The position numbers and the translations under genes were made by a program. The notes beneath the pieces are model-generated. The model worked only from the letters and a program-made list of their open reading frames with translations. It was not told where the DNA came from and made no database searches. This document shows, piece by piece, positions 34,646-46,002 of a stretch of DNA of 64,000 nucleotides; the first letter of the stretch is position 1; each line of letters begins with the position of its first letter. Source of the stretch: Polytrichum commune (lineage: Eukaryota > Streptophyta > Polytrichopsida > Polytrichales > Polytrichaceae); assembly GCA_950295325.1 (NCBI GenBank), contig OX485809.1, positions 15,254,001-15,318,000 of the forward strand. The letters run 5' to 3'.

Positions 34646-35833
34646 TTGTCTTTAGGACAGAGACTATGCATCAACTTCTTCGTTTCAAGAGCAAATTTCC
34701 TAACCACTTTGCGTTCACACTTGGACATTATTTGTTCTTGTTATTTTTGGTCCACTTTATTTAATGTGGATGTTAACTATAATTAACTATAATGAACTAT
34801 AATGAACTATAATTATATATATATATATATATATAACACTATAACTGCTCCTTAAAATGCATTGAAAGAATCTAGTTAACTATAGTTATTTCGGTAGTTC
34901 TTGATTATTTATTTTGAAAATTTCGGGTGATAAATGAATAGCTTCAATCCTTGTCCCGCATTTGAGATGAAGGTGCACAAATCCAAGAAAGGTTTGGTAT
35001 AGTAAGTAACCATGGATTGGCATGAATAAAGCGGACAACTACAATTGTAATCTTTCATAGTAAAGGACAGAGCCTCACGGTTTTACCGTTTTCTTGTTTC
35101 TCAAACTCGACCGGTTCATTTGGATAAATCAGTTTGAGAAGTTTGAAGAAGGCGACTCGATCACAAGCATTCAAACTTACAGAAACGTATTTATCCTATG
35201 AGTGTGGTCTACGTTTAGGAGCTTTGTCACATGCACGCCAGCTGCATCATTGTCAGAGTGCGATATATCTTTGGTACACAGTTGCCAGCAAAGCTTGCCT
35301 CATGAATTCGTCCCTTTTCTTTCATAGCATCATCCTCGAAGAGAGCGAATATTTATCCGCCGTCCGTCCGCTTGAGGCTTCGCCATGAAGCTCCGCCTTC
35401 GTGCACACTCGAACTGCGTCCATCCAGTGGGTCACATTTTGTCTCCTTCAATCAATGAGGTGTAGTTAAAGTTCTTAAGAGAAGGTAACGGCTCTTTTTT
35501 TTAATGAAATACGTAGCTTGACCTGAGCAAAATTACAGGTGTCGGAATTGGGGCCGCTACCAAAGTCGTTACATCATGCTTCTACCTTAAGTTGGAACCT
35601 ATCAAGAAATTAAAAAAGCATGTTAAAATAATTTAGATTATTCTAGAGTACCAAAGGTAAACTATGTTCATTGGAGGATTTGTTTCACAACACCTATCAA
35701 GGGTAATAGTTAGAACATGCCACGAACTCTATAAATGTGTTGTTGATTCATTCCAAATTCACTGAATTGATTTGGGGTCTCCAACTTTGAGTTGGTGTTT
35801 TTTAATAATAGAAATCGTAAGGCTTCACAAGAA
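34646..35833. other. Intergenic, AT microsatellite
   Basis: A run of AACTATAATGAACTATAAT words leads into a (TA)n tract at about 34811-34833. Frame 35134-35388 is open but unrecognised. No gene is supported. Confidence 0.4.
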
Positions 35834-36331
35834 GGGTCACTTCACACTATGACTGAAGGTCAAGAGGCAGTCAATTTCCTCCAAGCAAATTGCAAGAAAC
35901 CAAGAATTCGGCCTCTCAACCTTTCACACTAGAGGCTAAAGTCCAAAGGTTGTTGCAATTCAAAACGCCTACATGGCAATACTTTTTGACCAGGGCGACG
36001 GACTCTAAAAGGAAGTTTGGGTCAAACATGAATGGAAACCCACACTATTGTCGAGAGGTTGTCGATTTATTTACATTAAAAAATCAAACATTGACAAGAT
36101 CTTGGCCGTTTAGATTGGAGGGGTGGTTTTGGGCCAGAAATAAAGTGGGATGTTGCTTCTTTCTTTGGAGTTTGGGCTTGGCCTTTGGAGGCTTCACACT
36201 ATGCCTGGCCGAAGGCTCCAATTCCTATATTTCATTGACTAATTTCAACCCATTTCTTTGGACTCTCAACAAAGCTTGGCCATTCAATCCCACGGCCTCT
36301 CGACTTGGACAACCATAGTGTGAAGCAACCC
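35834..36331. mobile_element. MITE, about 498 bp
   Basis: Left terminus GGGTCACTTCACACTATG and the inverse of the right terminus GGGTTGCTTCACACTATGG match, with further similarity (CAAG-GAGAGGC) inward. The ORF at 35890-36318 lies wholly inside it and reads through inverted repeats, so it is not taken as a gene. Confidence 0.72.
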
Positions 36332-36646
36332 AAATAATCAACTTTTTCAACCCCCCCCCCCAATGCATGCAATAAGAGCATCTAAGGTACAAATGCCTTT
36401 CAGTGGTTTGAACTTTGGTGTGAAAGGAAGAATGGACATCAACAATACACGTGTTTTAAAACATATTGTACTATGTGTTCAAAAATTATTAACCATTCTA
36501 AGCTCAATAGTCAACAAACTTTATTTATTGTTTGGGGTGGGGACCCAGGTGACCATTTGATGAGCTTGAGAATCTTCACTTTGATAACAAAAAAAATGCA
36601 TATGTGCTCTGAAAATAATGAGGGAAATGGCTACGGACCAATGAAC

Positions 36647-36866
36647 GGGGAGAACTAACCTCTCGTTACAGATGAACCAATTGAGTTTGAAAAGGAAGTG
36701 GTTGAAGTTCAAAACTTCATTAAAAAATACCAAACATGTTTGAATAATACATGGAATATTCCTTGGATATGTAAAGAAAAAACTGAAAGATCACAACATG
36801 TAACCGGTTGGTCTTGGAAATACTAGGATCTTCACCGATTATGCCCAAAAATCTCCCCGGACACTA
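36647..36866 (+). repeat. Dispersed repeat R1, copy D
   Basis: Contains ACCAATTGAGTTTGAAAAGG, ATCACAACATGTAACCGGTT and CCGATTATGCCCAAAAATCT in R1 order. A C-tract (about 36350-36361) lies upstream. Confidence 0.75.
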
Positions 36867-38398
36867 CTACGGACACAATTTGGAACATGCAATTGTCTAA
36901 TTACTAGTCACCAATCGTGTGTTTCACACCCTAATAATGAGAAGTGGGTGTCAAGCTAAAAGTGTGCATTTGAGGCCTGCTTATTTTATGCCCATCATTC
37001 CTATAGTGTTTTCTTGGCCGTATTCTTCTTGCCAAAATCTAAAAGTCAATGAAAAGTCTCATCAATTGAAGTCATCAAAGTTTTAGATTTTGTATGTGAG
37101 AATATTATAATAATATTCTCAAAGTAAATAAAGTAACAAGAACCTTTTTTCACGACTGGTTTTTCACAATATTTTATAAGGTTCAACACTTCACAAAAAA
37201 AATGGGTTGTGTATAGTACACATTAAGGTATGTGGGTGTTAGTTGGTTCGCTTTTTATGTTCTCCAACTTCTACCAATTAGATTTACATAATGAAACTCG
37301 TGTTGCATTAGCAAAGCTATGATGAAACATAGGCATAAACTAGATTGAAAATTAGACCTCTACTAATTTAGTTATGGTTATCGTAATTGCATGTTTGTCA
37401 AATTTTTAACTGGATATGCCCTCCCAATTGTGTTCACTATCGAATGTAGAGTAGTTATTAACATTGGAAGACATAGTTCATGTTAATAACTACTCTAGAT
37501 TTAGCCATGTGTCTTTATGATGTTTGCTCGTTGATTTACACTGAACCACATACCAATCAAATCTAGGGGTCCAATTAAGAAAACAAGCCACTTAAGACCC
37601 TTCTACCTCAAAGCCCTTTGTAACTTATGTGAGACGTGTAGTTGCAACCAAACGAAATTTGCATTTGTTTTACGCATATCATGTTGTTGACTTTCGAAGC
37701 TACTCGTCAAAACCAAACCTCAAAAAAATGGATTTCACCTTGAATTTAGCAAAGTCTCATTTCTATGCAACTTGGTGCATTTTCTCCGGTGTTATCATTG
37801 ATGGGGATCAAAATAAGGCATCCTAAGTACCCAAAATGGAATCCCTAATTTCAAACGCCGGGCTATATGTTATTGGTATACCGAGAAAATCAATAAATCT
37901 TAGCAATGTTTCCCCCCTCCCCCCCCCCCCCCCATGTAACAAACAGCTGAGGTTGTCTAACCCTAAAATTCATGAATGGTTATCCTCTACGCCTTGTGAA
38001 GTGCTCACATTTCAAGTGACCGTTTGGGACGATTTGATCACTTCGAGGTCGTTTCATGCTTTCAACTTTCTCATCAAAAGAGATGAATTTTGAAAGTACG
38101 GTGAATTTTGAATGTTGGACCTTAAAGGAGGGCCAAAAAAAAAATTGCATGTTATTTGAAATGCATGGATGTAATCCTTGAAGTGATGCCCAACAACTTT
38201 GTCTTTTGCGATGATTCTCACAAAAAGCAACTCATGGAAAGGGTTTTTGTACAACACATCTTAGAACGTGGTTTACCCCTCGACCTTTTAATATTGCACG
38301 TAGCGATGATCCGCAAAGTTATTCCTTTGTTATAAAATGAAGGCTTGCAAGACTAAAAAGCAAAAGGTTCGTAAAGCAAAGTTGTTGATACTTATTTA
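36867..38398. other. Intergenic with small hairpin and C-tract
   Basis: A perfect 18-bp inverted repeat, TAGAGTAGTTATTAACAT, lies at 37447-37464 and 37480-37497 with a 15-base loop. A long C-tract lies at about 37912-37934. Otherwise AT-rich with no supported gene. Confidence 0.6.
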
Positions 38399-38680
38399 GG
38401 GTCCAAGATGACCCTAAACTACCGGGTGATAGTGGAGAGGTACCCATTTCCAAATGAAGTGGTTGGCAGTTCAATTCCCGCTGTGAAATCTTTTTTCTAC
38501 TTGACGGAAATTATTAAAAAAAACCAAAAAAACTAGCTAAGTAAATAGGAAGCCAAGAGCCCACCCACCGCAAGGTAGGCAGTAAACCCCACCCTGCACC
38601 AAGAGGATTCTTGAGCAGGGTAGGACCAAAAGGCTCCAATTCACGTCGGATTGCCCGACGTTGGTTTTTTATATATATAT
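38399..38680 (+). mobile_element. SINE copy 1 (tRNA-derived)
   Basis: Matches the copy at 54095-54359 along its length: GATGACCCTAAACTACCGGG at the 5' end, a B-box-like AGTTCAATTCCCGC, the conserved body CCAAGAGCCCACCCACCGCA, and the 3' end CGGATTGCCCGACGTTGG followed by a T/TA tail. The target duplication is not clear here. Confidence 0.82.
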
Positions 38681-38948
38681 GACATCCACAATATGGTTGT
38701 TGTACTCATATAAACCATTTTAAGTGTGTCACATAGGGAGTTCAATTTGTTGAACCTACATAAATTTCTTGTGAAGGTAATGGAGAATTGCGCTTCAATA
38801 CTTTTGTGCGTGCTTACTTAAATGAAACCCTACTAGAATTACATTTATGACTTAGCATCCACAATTGTGCTTGTTTGTGGGTCCTAGAAAACAATTGTAG
38901 TTGTTGTACATAAAGATATAACAACAAGTAGAATGTTTTGGTGGGATT

Positions 38949-39332
38949 CTAATCAAGGTTACATGATATTGGTTGTAGTGAATGTTTACTGTAGTAAGTT
39001 TTTGCTATGTCTTCTTCTTGTATGGTCACATGCTTACCCTTCTTCCAATCCCTATTAGATGGTGGACCTTCCTTCCGGGGTTGGTTACACTCGGCCGTAG
39101 GATGTCCTGCCTCCTTACAATTCCCACACAATGGGATATATTGTTGAATCTTTCTAGGATTGGGACAATCCCCTGCATAATGACCTATCTCTCCACATCG
39201 GAAACACACTACGTATTGATTGGGCATCGGTGTCTTATAATTTTGGGTTCGGGGGTTATATGGAGGACCCCTCCAATTTGGCGGTTGGTTAGTCTCACCC
39301 CAAGTTGGTTGATTCCCAAAACTAAGAGGCAT
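38949..39332 (-). pseudogene. Gag C-terminal zinc-knuckle segment fused to LTR end and flank
   Basis: Two CCHC knuckles, CFRCGEIGHYAGDC and CGNCKEAGHPTAEC, bind nucleic acid in retroelement Gag. The last 20 or so codons are not Gag: IAKTYY is read from the relict LTR end and SKHSLQPIS from genomic flank beyond the target duplication. Separated from the preceding knuckle block by a frame change or stop near 39340-39400. Confidence 0.8.
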
Positions 39333-39402
39333 GCACTTGCCGATGGTTAAAGTTTATTTTGGGATTATAACCTGACGTGGGTCCATCGCCCATTCGCTCT
39401 TG

Positions 39403-39705
39403 CTACCAAGGTTGTGACTGATTGGTGCCTATTTGATTGACCGCACGACTTCTACGCAAATTCCAACAGTCATTTACCGAATGATTTCCTCCACAAAAGG
39501 TGCATTTAACCCTCAAACCCTTAGGAGTGGGACACTCATTGGATAAGTGACCATGACCTTTACAATTGTTACACCACACATTGGTTCTTTCCTCACTTGG
39601 TTGTGGTCGTTTATTAGCTCCTCTGGTAATTTTGACTTCCAAGTTTGCTAACTTCTTGGTTATATCCATAAGAGCTAACTCTTGGGATGTGGATTGAGCA
39701 ACCAA
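39403..39705 (-). pseudogene. Gag zinc-knuckle segment
   Basis: A 100-codon frame with CNNCKGHGHLSNEC (a CCHC knuckle) and CTFCGGNHSVNDC (variant, spacing one residue shorter). It directly follows the Gag core ORF, whose TAA is at 39714-39716, so Gag is split by a frame change here. Confidence 0.75.
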
Positions 39706-39713
39706 TGGAGCTT

Positions 39714-40811
39714 TTAATATGACCTTGGGGGGTTAAACAAATCTGCGCTAGGGTGTTTAAACCGTGTGGCATCTATCATTGGCTTAGCACCTGGATATGT
39801 CAAAGATTGACCAGGTAAAACATGATAGTAAGTTTGATCCTTTAAGGGTTGGTCGTAGAGGTCATAATTATAATTCTCAAAAGTATATTGATCCTCCACA
39901 CGAGACTCCTCCCAAGCTTTTGCTAAGGCAAATGCATCCTGTGCAGTAGCTGGGGTCCGCTCTCTCACATATAATTTTAACTCAGAAGGGTACAAACCTC
40001 CTATGAATATATTTCTTAAAAAATTATCTGGGATCTGGTGAGCGCCCATTCTTAACAATATGTCACTCATCCTTCCCCAATAACTGTCAACAATTTCATT
40101 TATATCCATACGAATTGTCCTTAATCTTTCCATCAGACTATTTTCAAACCCCAAGGGTCTGAAGTAGACAAGAAATGCATCTTTAAGGGCATCCCAGTCA
40201 GCAAATGGTGTTTGGCGGGAATACCATAAGAATGCATTCTCTTGCAACGTTGCTGCAAATACCTCCATCATTTTGTTATGAGGTATACTATTTGCAGCAC
40301 ATGCAATCTCAAATTTTCTCACATGGACATCAGGGTCTGTTCCCGGTCTACCTTGAAAATAGGGCAAATTCACTACACTATTAATTCGAGGTGGATTAGC
40401 TGCCATATTGAGCAATGGTACTACGTGTACTGGTGGAGTGTAAGGTGTAAATAATGGGTTGCCTTGTACATTAATATTTAAACTGATATGAGGAGATGGG
40501 GTGCGTTCATAAGCAGTAGCCCACAACGGGGGAGTAAATGAATCCTCTGTAGCGAATAGAGCTTTTGGGGACCAAAAATCTCTCTCACCACTTGTTGTAG
40601 GTCTATCTGAGGATGTTTCAAATTCACCTTCTGTAGTATCACCATAATCTCCCCTCACCACTTCTAAAAATGGTGTAACCCAACTTCTTCTCTTTTCACG
40701 TAATTGTCGTCTGTATTCTCTAGCTGCCGCTCTATCTTCTCTAGCTTTAGCGCTAGCTGCTCTCCTTACGGATGCAGATTGAGAATGAGATTTCTCATGA
40801 GCAGGTTCCAA
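39714..40811 (-). CDS. Retrotransposon Gag polyprotein core
   Basis: 365 codons. The N-terminal third is basic and Arg-rich (REDRAAAREYRRQLREKRR), followed by an acidic Ser/Thr-rich linker. Residues about 145-300 form a Ty3/gypsy Gag core: LPYFQGRPGTDPDVHVRKFE, WYSRQTPFADWDALKDAF, RLRTIRMDINEIVDSYWGRM and FIGGLYPSELKLYV. Gag packages element RNA into virus-like particles. This ORF is uninterrupted, but its knuckle region lies in separate frames downstream. It starts 31 bp after the stop of the upstream ORF. Confidence 0.82.
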   Translation of the reverse strand: MEPAHEKSHSQSASVRRAASAKAREDRAAAREYRRQLREKRRSWVTPFLEVVRGDYGDTTEGEFETSSDRPTTSGERDFWSPKALFATEDSFTPPLWATAYERTPSPHISLNINVQGNPLFTPYTPPVHVVPLLNMAANPPRINSVVNLPYFQGRPGTDPDVHVRKFEIACAANSIPHNKMMEVFAATLQENAFLWYSRQTPFADWDALKDAFLVYFRPLGFENSLMERLRTIRMDINEIVDSYWGRMSDILLRMGAHQIPDNFLRNIFIGGLYPSELKLYVRERTPATAQDAFALAKAWEESRVEDQYTFENYNYDLYDQPLKDQTYYHVLPGQSLTYPGAKPMIDATRFKHPSADLFNPPRSY

Positions 40812-40842
40812 CTTGACTGTCTCTTATCATCCACTTGACTTC

Positions 40843-41334
40843 CTACAAGCATATTGTTCTAAAATCAACGGGGTTAAAATACAAAGGATTTCGGTCCATG
40901 AAATCAGGTATAAAAGGTGTAGCCCTTGGGTTCGGCTTCCCAAACACAAATTTATACTCTATTCTAGACAACTTAGTCCCTTGCCAGGTTCCGTCAACTG
41001 GTGGTACTACTTCTGACGTTATCTTCTTCAATCTCCCATAAACAGAAAATAAGAACCTAAGGGATAAAGGTAAGACAGGGGAATTGTTGTTAACAATTAC
41101 TCGTCTGTATCCCTTCCCTTTATTCCAAATTCGATTAGTAATGTTCCGTTGTAAGTCTAAAGGTAGTGCTACAAACGAGTCGATAAAGTCCTTGGGTAAG
41201 GCTACATCAGGAGTAATATAGATTCCGTTCCCATGATAACTGAAGCGGAAAAATCTATATAAAGCTGAGAATAAATATCCCCCTGAATAAATTTTGTATT
41301 TGGCAGAGTCCGAGACTTGCCAACACCACTCCAT
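40843..41334 (-). CDS. Extra ORF 2 of the LTR element, unrecognised
   Basis: 163 codons, aromatic-rich, between the PBS and gag. Recognisable family: none. It reads as a folded protein (YLFSALYRFFRFSYHGNGIY; LPLSLRFLFSVYGRLKKI). Because gag starts just after its stop, translation of gag would need reinitiation, leaky scanning or a spliced RNA. It could be a captured host sequence or an element-specific accessory ORF. Confidence 0.5.
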   Translation of the reverse strand: MEWCWQVSDSAKYKIYSGGYLFSALYRFFRFSYHGNGIYITPDVALPKDFIDSFVALPLDLQRNITNRIWNKGKGYRRVIVNNNSPVLPLSLRFLFSVYGRLKKITSEVVPPVDGTWQGTKLSRIEYKFVFGKPNPRATPFIPDFMDRNPLYFNPVDFRTICL

Positions 41335-41374
41335 CAGTTTGACAGGGCCTAACTAGAACAATAACGACATTGAG

Positions 41375-41818
41375 TTATGTCGATGGTTCTAGGTTTCCCA
41401 GTTGACTCAATTGGATCCTCCCTATAGTACCCTCTACGGTTCTTTGGTCAGCCTTTAATAGATCACTCGACACACTAATCCCTTCCCTAAACTCTCTCGC
41501 TTTCCCTCGCTGAATTTGGTACCACAGTGCTTCTGCACCTGGAAGGTTATCCTCTCGGTACTGATCTCTCTTTAATCTCTTCGACGTGTTATACACGCAA
41601 TGTTCTAGTCTAGTGAGTCTATCGGAAAAGATACTTAAGAGTTCATAAATTAGGTTGTCAATTCTCACAATGGGTTCTGACACTGGACGAATATTGCAAG
41701 GTTTAGGTGGAAGAGCAGAATTGGGGATAGGTGGGTAGTGTTGCTTTTGACTTTCAATTACCTGTACCTTATCCCTAGCTCTATGACCTCGAAACCTCCA
41801 TTTGTTTTGTGTGTTCAT
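41375..41818 (-). CDS. Extra ORF 1 of the LTR element, unrecognised
   Basis: 147 codons starting about 65 bp after the PBS. Basic N-terminus (MNTQNKWRFRGHRARDKVQV), then a helix-prone region (IDNLIYELLSIFSDRLTRLE) that could form a coiled coil or dimerisation helix. Not a Gag domain that I recognise. Confidence 0.45.
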   Translation of the reverse strand: MNTQNKWRFRGHRARDKVQVIESQKQHYPPIPNSALPPKPCNIRPVSEPIVRIDNLIYELLSIFSDRLTRLEHCVYNTSKRLKRDQYREDNLPGAEALWYQIQRGKAREFREGISVSSDLLKADQRTVEGTIGRIQLSQLGNLEPST

Positions 41819-41883
41819 TGTGATAGACGCTGACCATTTGTTATTACGTTCCTTCCCAATTTAACCTTAAAAGACGACCACAA

Positions 41884-41908
41884 CCTTCCCCAGCAGCGGC
41901 GCCAAAAA
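41884..41908 (-). promoter_or_regulatory. Primer-binding site of the LTR element
   Basis: On the minus strand TTTTTGGCGCCGCTGCTGGG directly follows the LTR end. It closely resembles the TGGCGCCGTTGCCGGGGA site typical of plant Athila/Tat elements, which is primed by a tRNA 3' end (tRNA-Asp is the one usually cited). Confidence 0.85.
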
Positions 41909-43608
41909 TGTAGTAAGTTTTTGCTATGTATCAAAACAACAAAACCCAGGGAACAAAGTCTCCAGGAAGACTGAGATAGTGTCTATAAGGGTTAATGTCA
42001 CATTGGATTAAGGTTCTTAATAACATCTTAGGGTCTTTCTTCCTTCATTCCTTCATTATTCCACTTATTCTCCACTCTTATGGTTCCTTTGTGCTTCCTC
42101 AGTCGTGAGTGATCCCGTCCTATCTTCAGGGAAAGTTTCTATCACTCTATGTCTTTGACCTATTTCAGTCGTGAAGCTCAAAAGCTTGGCAAGTTGTCAT
42201 GGGCAATTTGTCAGGACCGAAGTCCGGGGTAATGTCTTTTAGTAACCACATCGTCTTGAGTATGCCAGAAATAAAACTTGTAAAGTTCCTTAATTAATTC
42301 ATGGTTACCAACTTACCAACCTCATGTATGCCTCTGCTTGCTCAAGTCACCACCTTAGTCTTCAACCCTCTGGTGACTCATCTCAAACAACCATCCAATT
42401 GTCAATACTACTCAATACATCAACAACTAGGCGATATTCTTCCTTAAGGCTTTAGTCCTCTATAAACTAATCAACAACATTCAAAGGGTAAAGTCTTACT
42501 CCAGTAAGATATTCTTTCCTTCTTGGGAAGGTACTGCCTTGACAGCCTATAGCTTGCCTCTAGCCCTTCCATCTCTTTCTGCTGACAACTCGCCTAGCTC
42601 TCCTTTTCTCTCTCTCTAATTCACCAACTAATAGTTGTTAATTTGAGGCGCTAGCCCAGGCGATGGCCTCACTCTAGCCTCTCCGTCTATCCCTCTTCCT
42701 AAGACTAACGCCCTTCTCGGTTGGCTACTAGGCAGTCTCTGGGACCTCACAGCCCTCTCTACAGACTATGGCCATTATCTTGTCTTGACTGGGCCCATTG
42801 CCTGTTCTGCTTCTCATCAAGCTCTCTCATGACTTGCTTTCTTCACGACAGGCTGACCTCATCCGTCATGTCTCTTTCCAGACCAGTTGCCTTGCCTCTT
42901 CCTAACATACTATCAGACTATTGCCTGTCTTAGCATTGCTCTCAACCATTTCCCGATCTTTCAGACCATTGCCTCACACTCTACAACTTCTCAGCCTCTT
43001 TTGTTCCTCCTTGATCACTCACTCTTAGCCAGTGTTGACTCATTCAACTGCGGACTTCCTCTCAGCCTATTTGCCTGATCATGACATTACAATGCTATGT
43101 CAGACTACTTGCCCAACCTTACTTCCAGATATCACTCACACCATTACACATGGCACACTTCAACCATCCTCTCCACTCATAAGACAAACAACAACACATT
43201 ATAACTTGCTCATAACTTCCTCATTAACACAAAAGATGTTTCCACTTCAGGGTCCAATTGTTGCGGCCCTTTAACTTCCTAGCATTGTGATATCAAGCTT
43301 CTTGCTTGGTCCTGACTATAGCCTGGCTCAATCACTGAGCTATAGACTTTCTACGCCTATTGCTAATACTATGGTGAGACTATGTCAAATCTTTGCTGGG
43401 TGCAAATAGCCTACCTTCCTTCCTGACAGCCTCTTCCTTAATGCCGAGAGAGAAGACCAGGTGGTTAGCCGTCGTAACCACTTCTTAACGGCTATTGCCT
43501 GCTTTCATCCCTCTGGATGGCTACTGACTGCCTATAGCCGAATGAAAGACGTTAGATTTAAAGAATTGCCCTTTTCAAACAGGCGATAGCCAAAAATTCA
43601 GTCCTACA
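41909..43608 (-). repeat. 5' LTR, 1.7 kb
   Basis: In plus orientation it runs from TGTAGTAAGTTTTTG to GTCCTACA, giving a 5-bp terminal inverted repeat TGTAG/CTACA. It adjoins the PBS on one side and TSD TTTAC on the other. It contains CT-rich, repetitive DNA and no credible ORF. Confidence 0.85.
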
Positions 43609-43613
43609 TTTAC

Positions 43614-45337
43614 CAAATCTCACATAATTTTGATTTGGTTTGATGGACTATGTAAGTTTGAAACATTTACAAGCAATTTTAGGACATGATAACTTGGCCT
43701 TAGCTGTATTTTAGTTGCATTGATGTCGTCCGTAAAAAGGTATTTTTAAATTTTCTTCTTTGATTATCGAAACTTTTTCATCAACCAATTCTTATCTTTT
43801 TGCGGCATCCTTTTGGGTGAAAGACAAGCACTTCTTGCACACGGAATTTTAGCACATTCATTTAGTTGTTGAAACTAATGATTTTATATGGGTTATTTGA
43901 GTCCAAAATTGTCGAGGGATAACTTGTTTGTGAAACATTATCATCACAAAAATAGTCAAAGAAAATTGACTTTATTTACATCCACATCCATCCCTTATGG
44001 AGTTTTTCATTTGTGCAAATAACATCCTTGTGGACAATTAGGGGTCAAGGTTAAAATTCTTCATGATCTCATTAATCTTTGTGGCATCTTGCGGAACTAG
44101 AAATGTTCTTCAATTAAAGAGTATAAGATAGTCTATGCATAGCATTGTTATCCAGTTGGATAATGGACTCTTTGCAAAGAAAAATGTTTCAATCAAAAAA
44201 CTCTAAATATATAACTACATGTCGAAAACTTCGCAATCTACAATCTAAGTGCTCCCCATAAACAGGATTCCCAAAATCAGAGGAAAAATTAAACTCACTT
44301 GATACATGGTCCCATAGAACACAACCAAGGTCTAGTTGAGGAATGTTATGTGTGTCAACAAAAAAGGTGAAATATTAGCATGTTGGAGGAATGTTTGCAC
44401 CCAAGAAGCTCTTTTTTTTTTCTTTTTTTTTCTCTATATCTGAAACACATGGCCTAAACCAAACCTCAAATGTTGTAGCCTCTCTGTTTTACTAATATCA
44501 TAATCTATAAAAGCCTACATTGGGTAAATCGGTCAAACTGCATCTCAAAATGCATACCTAGTTTCTCTTTGATACTTTGGACACAAATATTATATAACTT
44601 GAAGTTTAGGGTTCCCATATAAGTTCATCTCACATGATATACCATTGTGAGTGGGACCCATTCCCACAATAATGGGCCATTCCTCATAACTTGTATTTTA
44701 AGATTGAATTTTGGATAAGGCACCTAACAAAAAAAAAATCCAACGTCGGACAATGAATTTGAGCATGTTGGCCCTACCCTGCTCAAGAATCTCCTTGATG
44801 CATGGCTCGGTTTACTGCCTACCTTATGGTGGGTGGGCTTTTGTTTGTATCTATATGTGTGTGTGTGTTTTATTATCAAGTTTTATTATTAAATATTAGG
44901 TATGTGAGATATTTGATGACTATTTCGTGGATTTTCACTGTTTTTGAAAAGGCACCTTGTTTATGTCATTCTTAAAAACCCTCTTCATGCTTTATACTCA
45001 AATGGGTGAGCTCCTCCACCGTCTTAATAACAAGGCATCATAGAAAGATAAGTTACTATCAAGTTTACATTGTGTCATAACCAAGATCGTTGAATTAGTA
45101 GCAAGCCACGAAGAAGTCATGTATATGGAATCGCATAAAGTGGTAATCAAGTCAAATTGGACTAAGGTCTAGCTTAAAACGAAACACATGCAAGCCGCTC
45201 CCAAGCTGCCTAGTAAAGGAATCCTAACTCGTGATTATTTTGAACCCGAGTGACGGTTAAATTCACTCTAGTGCAATGATTTGCCTAGCACCCCAAACTA
45301 ATATCAACTTCTAGCATGATTGATTTTGAAAGATCAC
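43614..45337. other. Intergenic, contains a truncated SINE
   Basis: Apart from the SINE at 44739-44842, a T-rich tract (about 44411-44431) and a (TG)n tract (about 44856-44868), nothing is recognised. Confidence 0.5.
44739..44842 (-). mobile_element. SINE copy 3, 5'-truncated
   Basis: The inverse of the 3' part of the other two copies: ATCCAACGTCGGACAATG, then CCCTGCTCAAGAATC and TGCCTACCTTATGGTGGGTG. The tRNA-like head is missing, as expected for a truncated retroposed copy. The poly-A/T end abuts 44738. Confidence 0.78.
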
Positions 45338-45652
45338 TACACTAAAAAGGGTTTAGTTATATTTAATGTTGTTACCACTCTACCCTGCTCAACACTAATT
45401 TTCAATTCCTTGACAATTAGTGTTAGACATAAATGTGCCGCTACCTTCCCTACTACCACCTTTTTTCTTGTGAACCATGGATTTCATATCCCTATTAACA
45501 TTAAATTCAAACATATAACTTCCACATATTATCATAGTTGATATTTAGCATTTAAGTTTACATTTAATGTTACTTATATTCATAGGGTTATCGAATTTTA
45601 GTGTATTTGTCCGTATTTAGTGTATCAAACACTAAATATCCTTTTTAGTGTA
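45338..45652. mobile_element. TA-ended MITE, about 315 bp
   Basis: Left end TACACTAAAAAGG and right end CCTTTTTAGTGTA are inverse, and both begin/end with TA. The interior has several TTTAGTGT/ACACTAAA words. Non-coding; consistent with a Tc1/mariner-type MITE. Confidence 0.72.
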
Positions 45653-46002
45653 CCGGACTTATAAGACTTCATGGTTCACATCCATTTAACCATATAATCA
45701 AGGATACTTCTCTTAAGAAACGCATAAAACTCACATGTTTCTAATATAGAACATCCAAAGGTCTTTCATTTACAAAAAATTGATGAAAATCTTTGGATAT
45801 TCTATATTTGCATTCCCAAGTAACAACCTTCCCATTAGTATTCAAGTGGTCATAAGATTGGTGTTGGTTTTAAATTGCGTTATCTTGCCTTACTTATGGC
45901 ACCCCACTCTTGAACAACACATGCACCTAGTATTGTATTGTCCTAGCCAAAAAACTTATTATTTATTTATTTATTTTTTAAAAATGACTCTAATGCTGAC
46001 AC

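Larger units (their letters stand above)
38990..43608 (-). mobile_element. Gutted Athila/Tat-like Ty3/gypsy LTR retrotransposon
   Basis: On the minus strand the order is 5' LTR (43608-41909), PBS (about 41908-41884), two small ORFs, gag and zinc knuckles, then the last 21 bp of a 3' LTR (39010-38990). The target duplication TTTAC is present at both outer edges (38985-38989 and 43609-43613). LTR ends are TGTAG...CTACA in plus orientation. Protease, reverse transcriptase, RNase H and integrase are absent, as is almost the whole 3' LTR. The element is non-autonomous and internally deleted. Confidence 0.9.

Noticed and set aside
35890-36318. 142-codon plus-strand ORF
   Set aside because: It lies wholly within a MITE bounded by TIRs and has no protein-like conservation that I can see.
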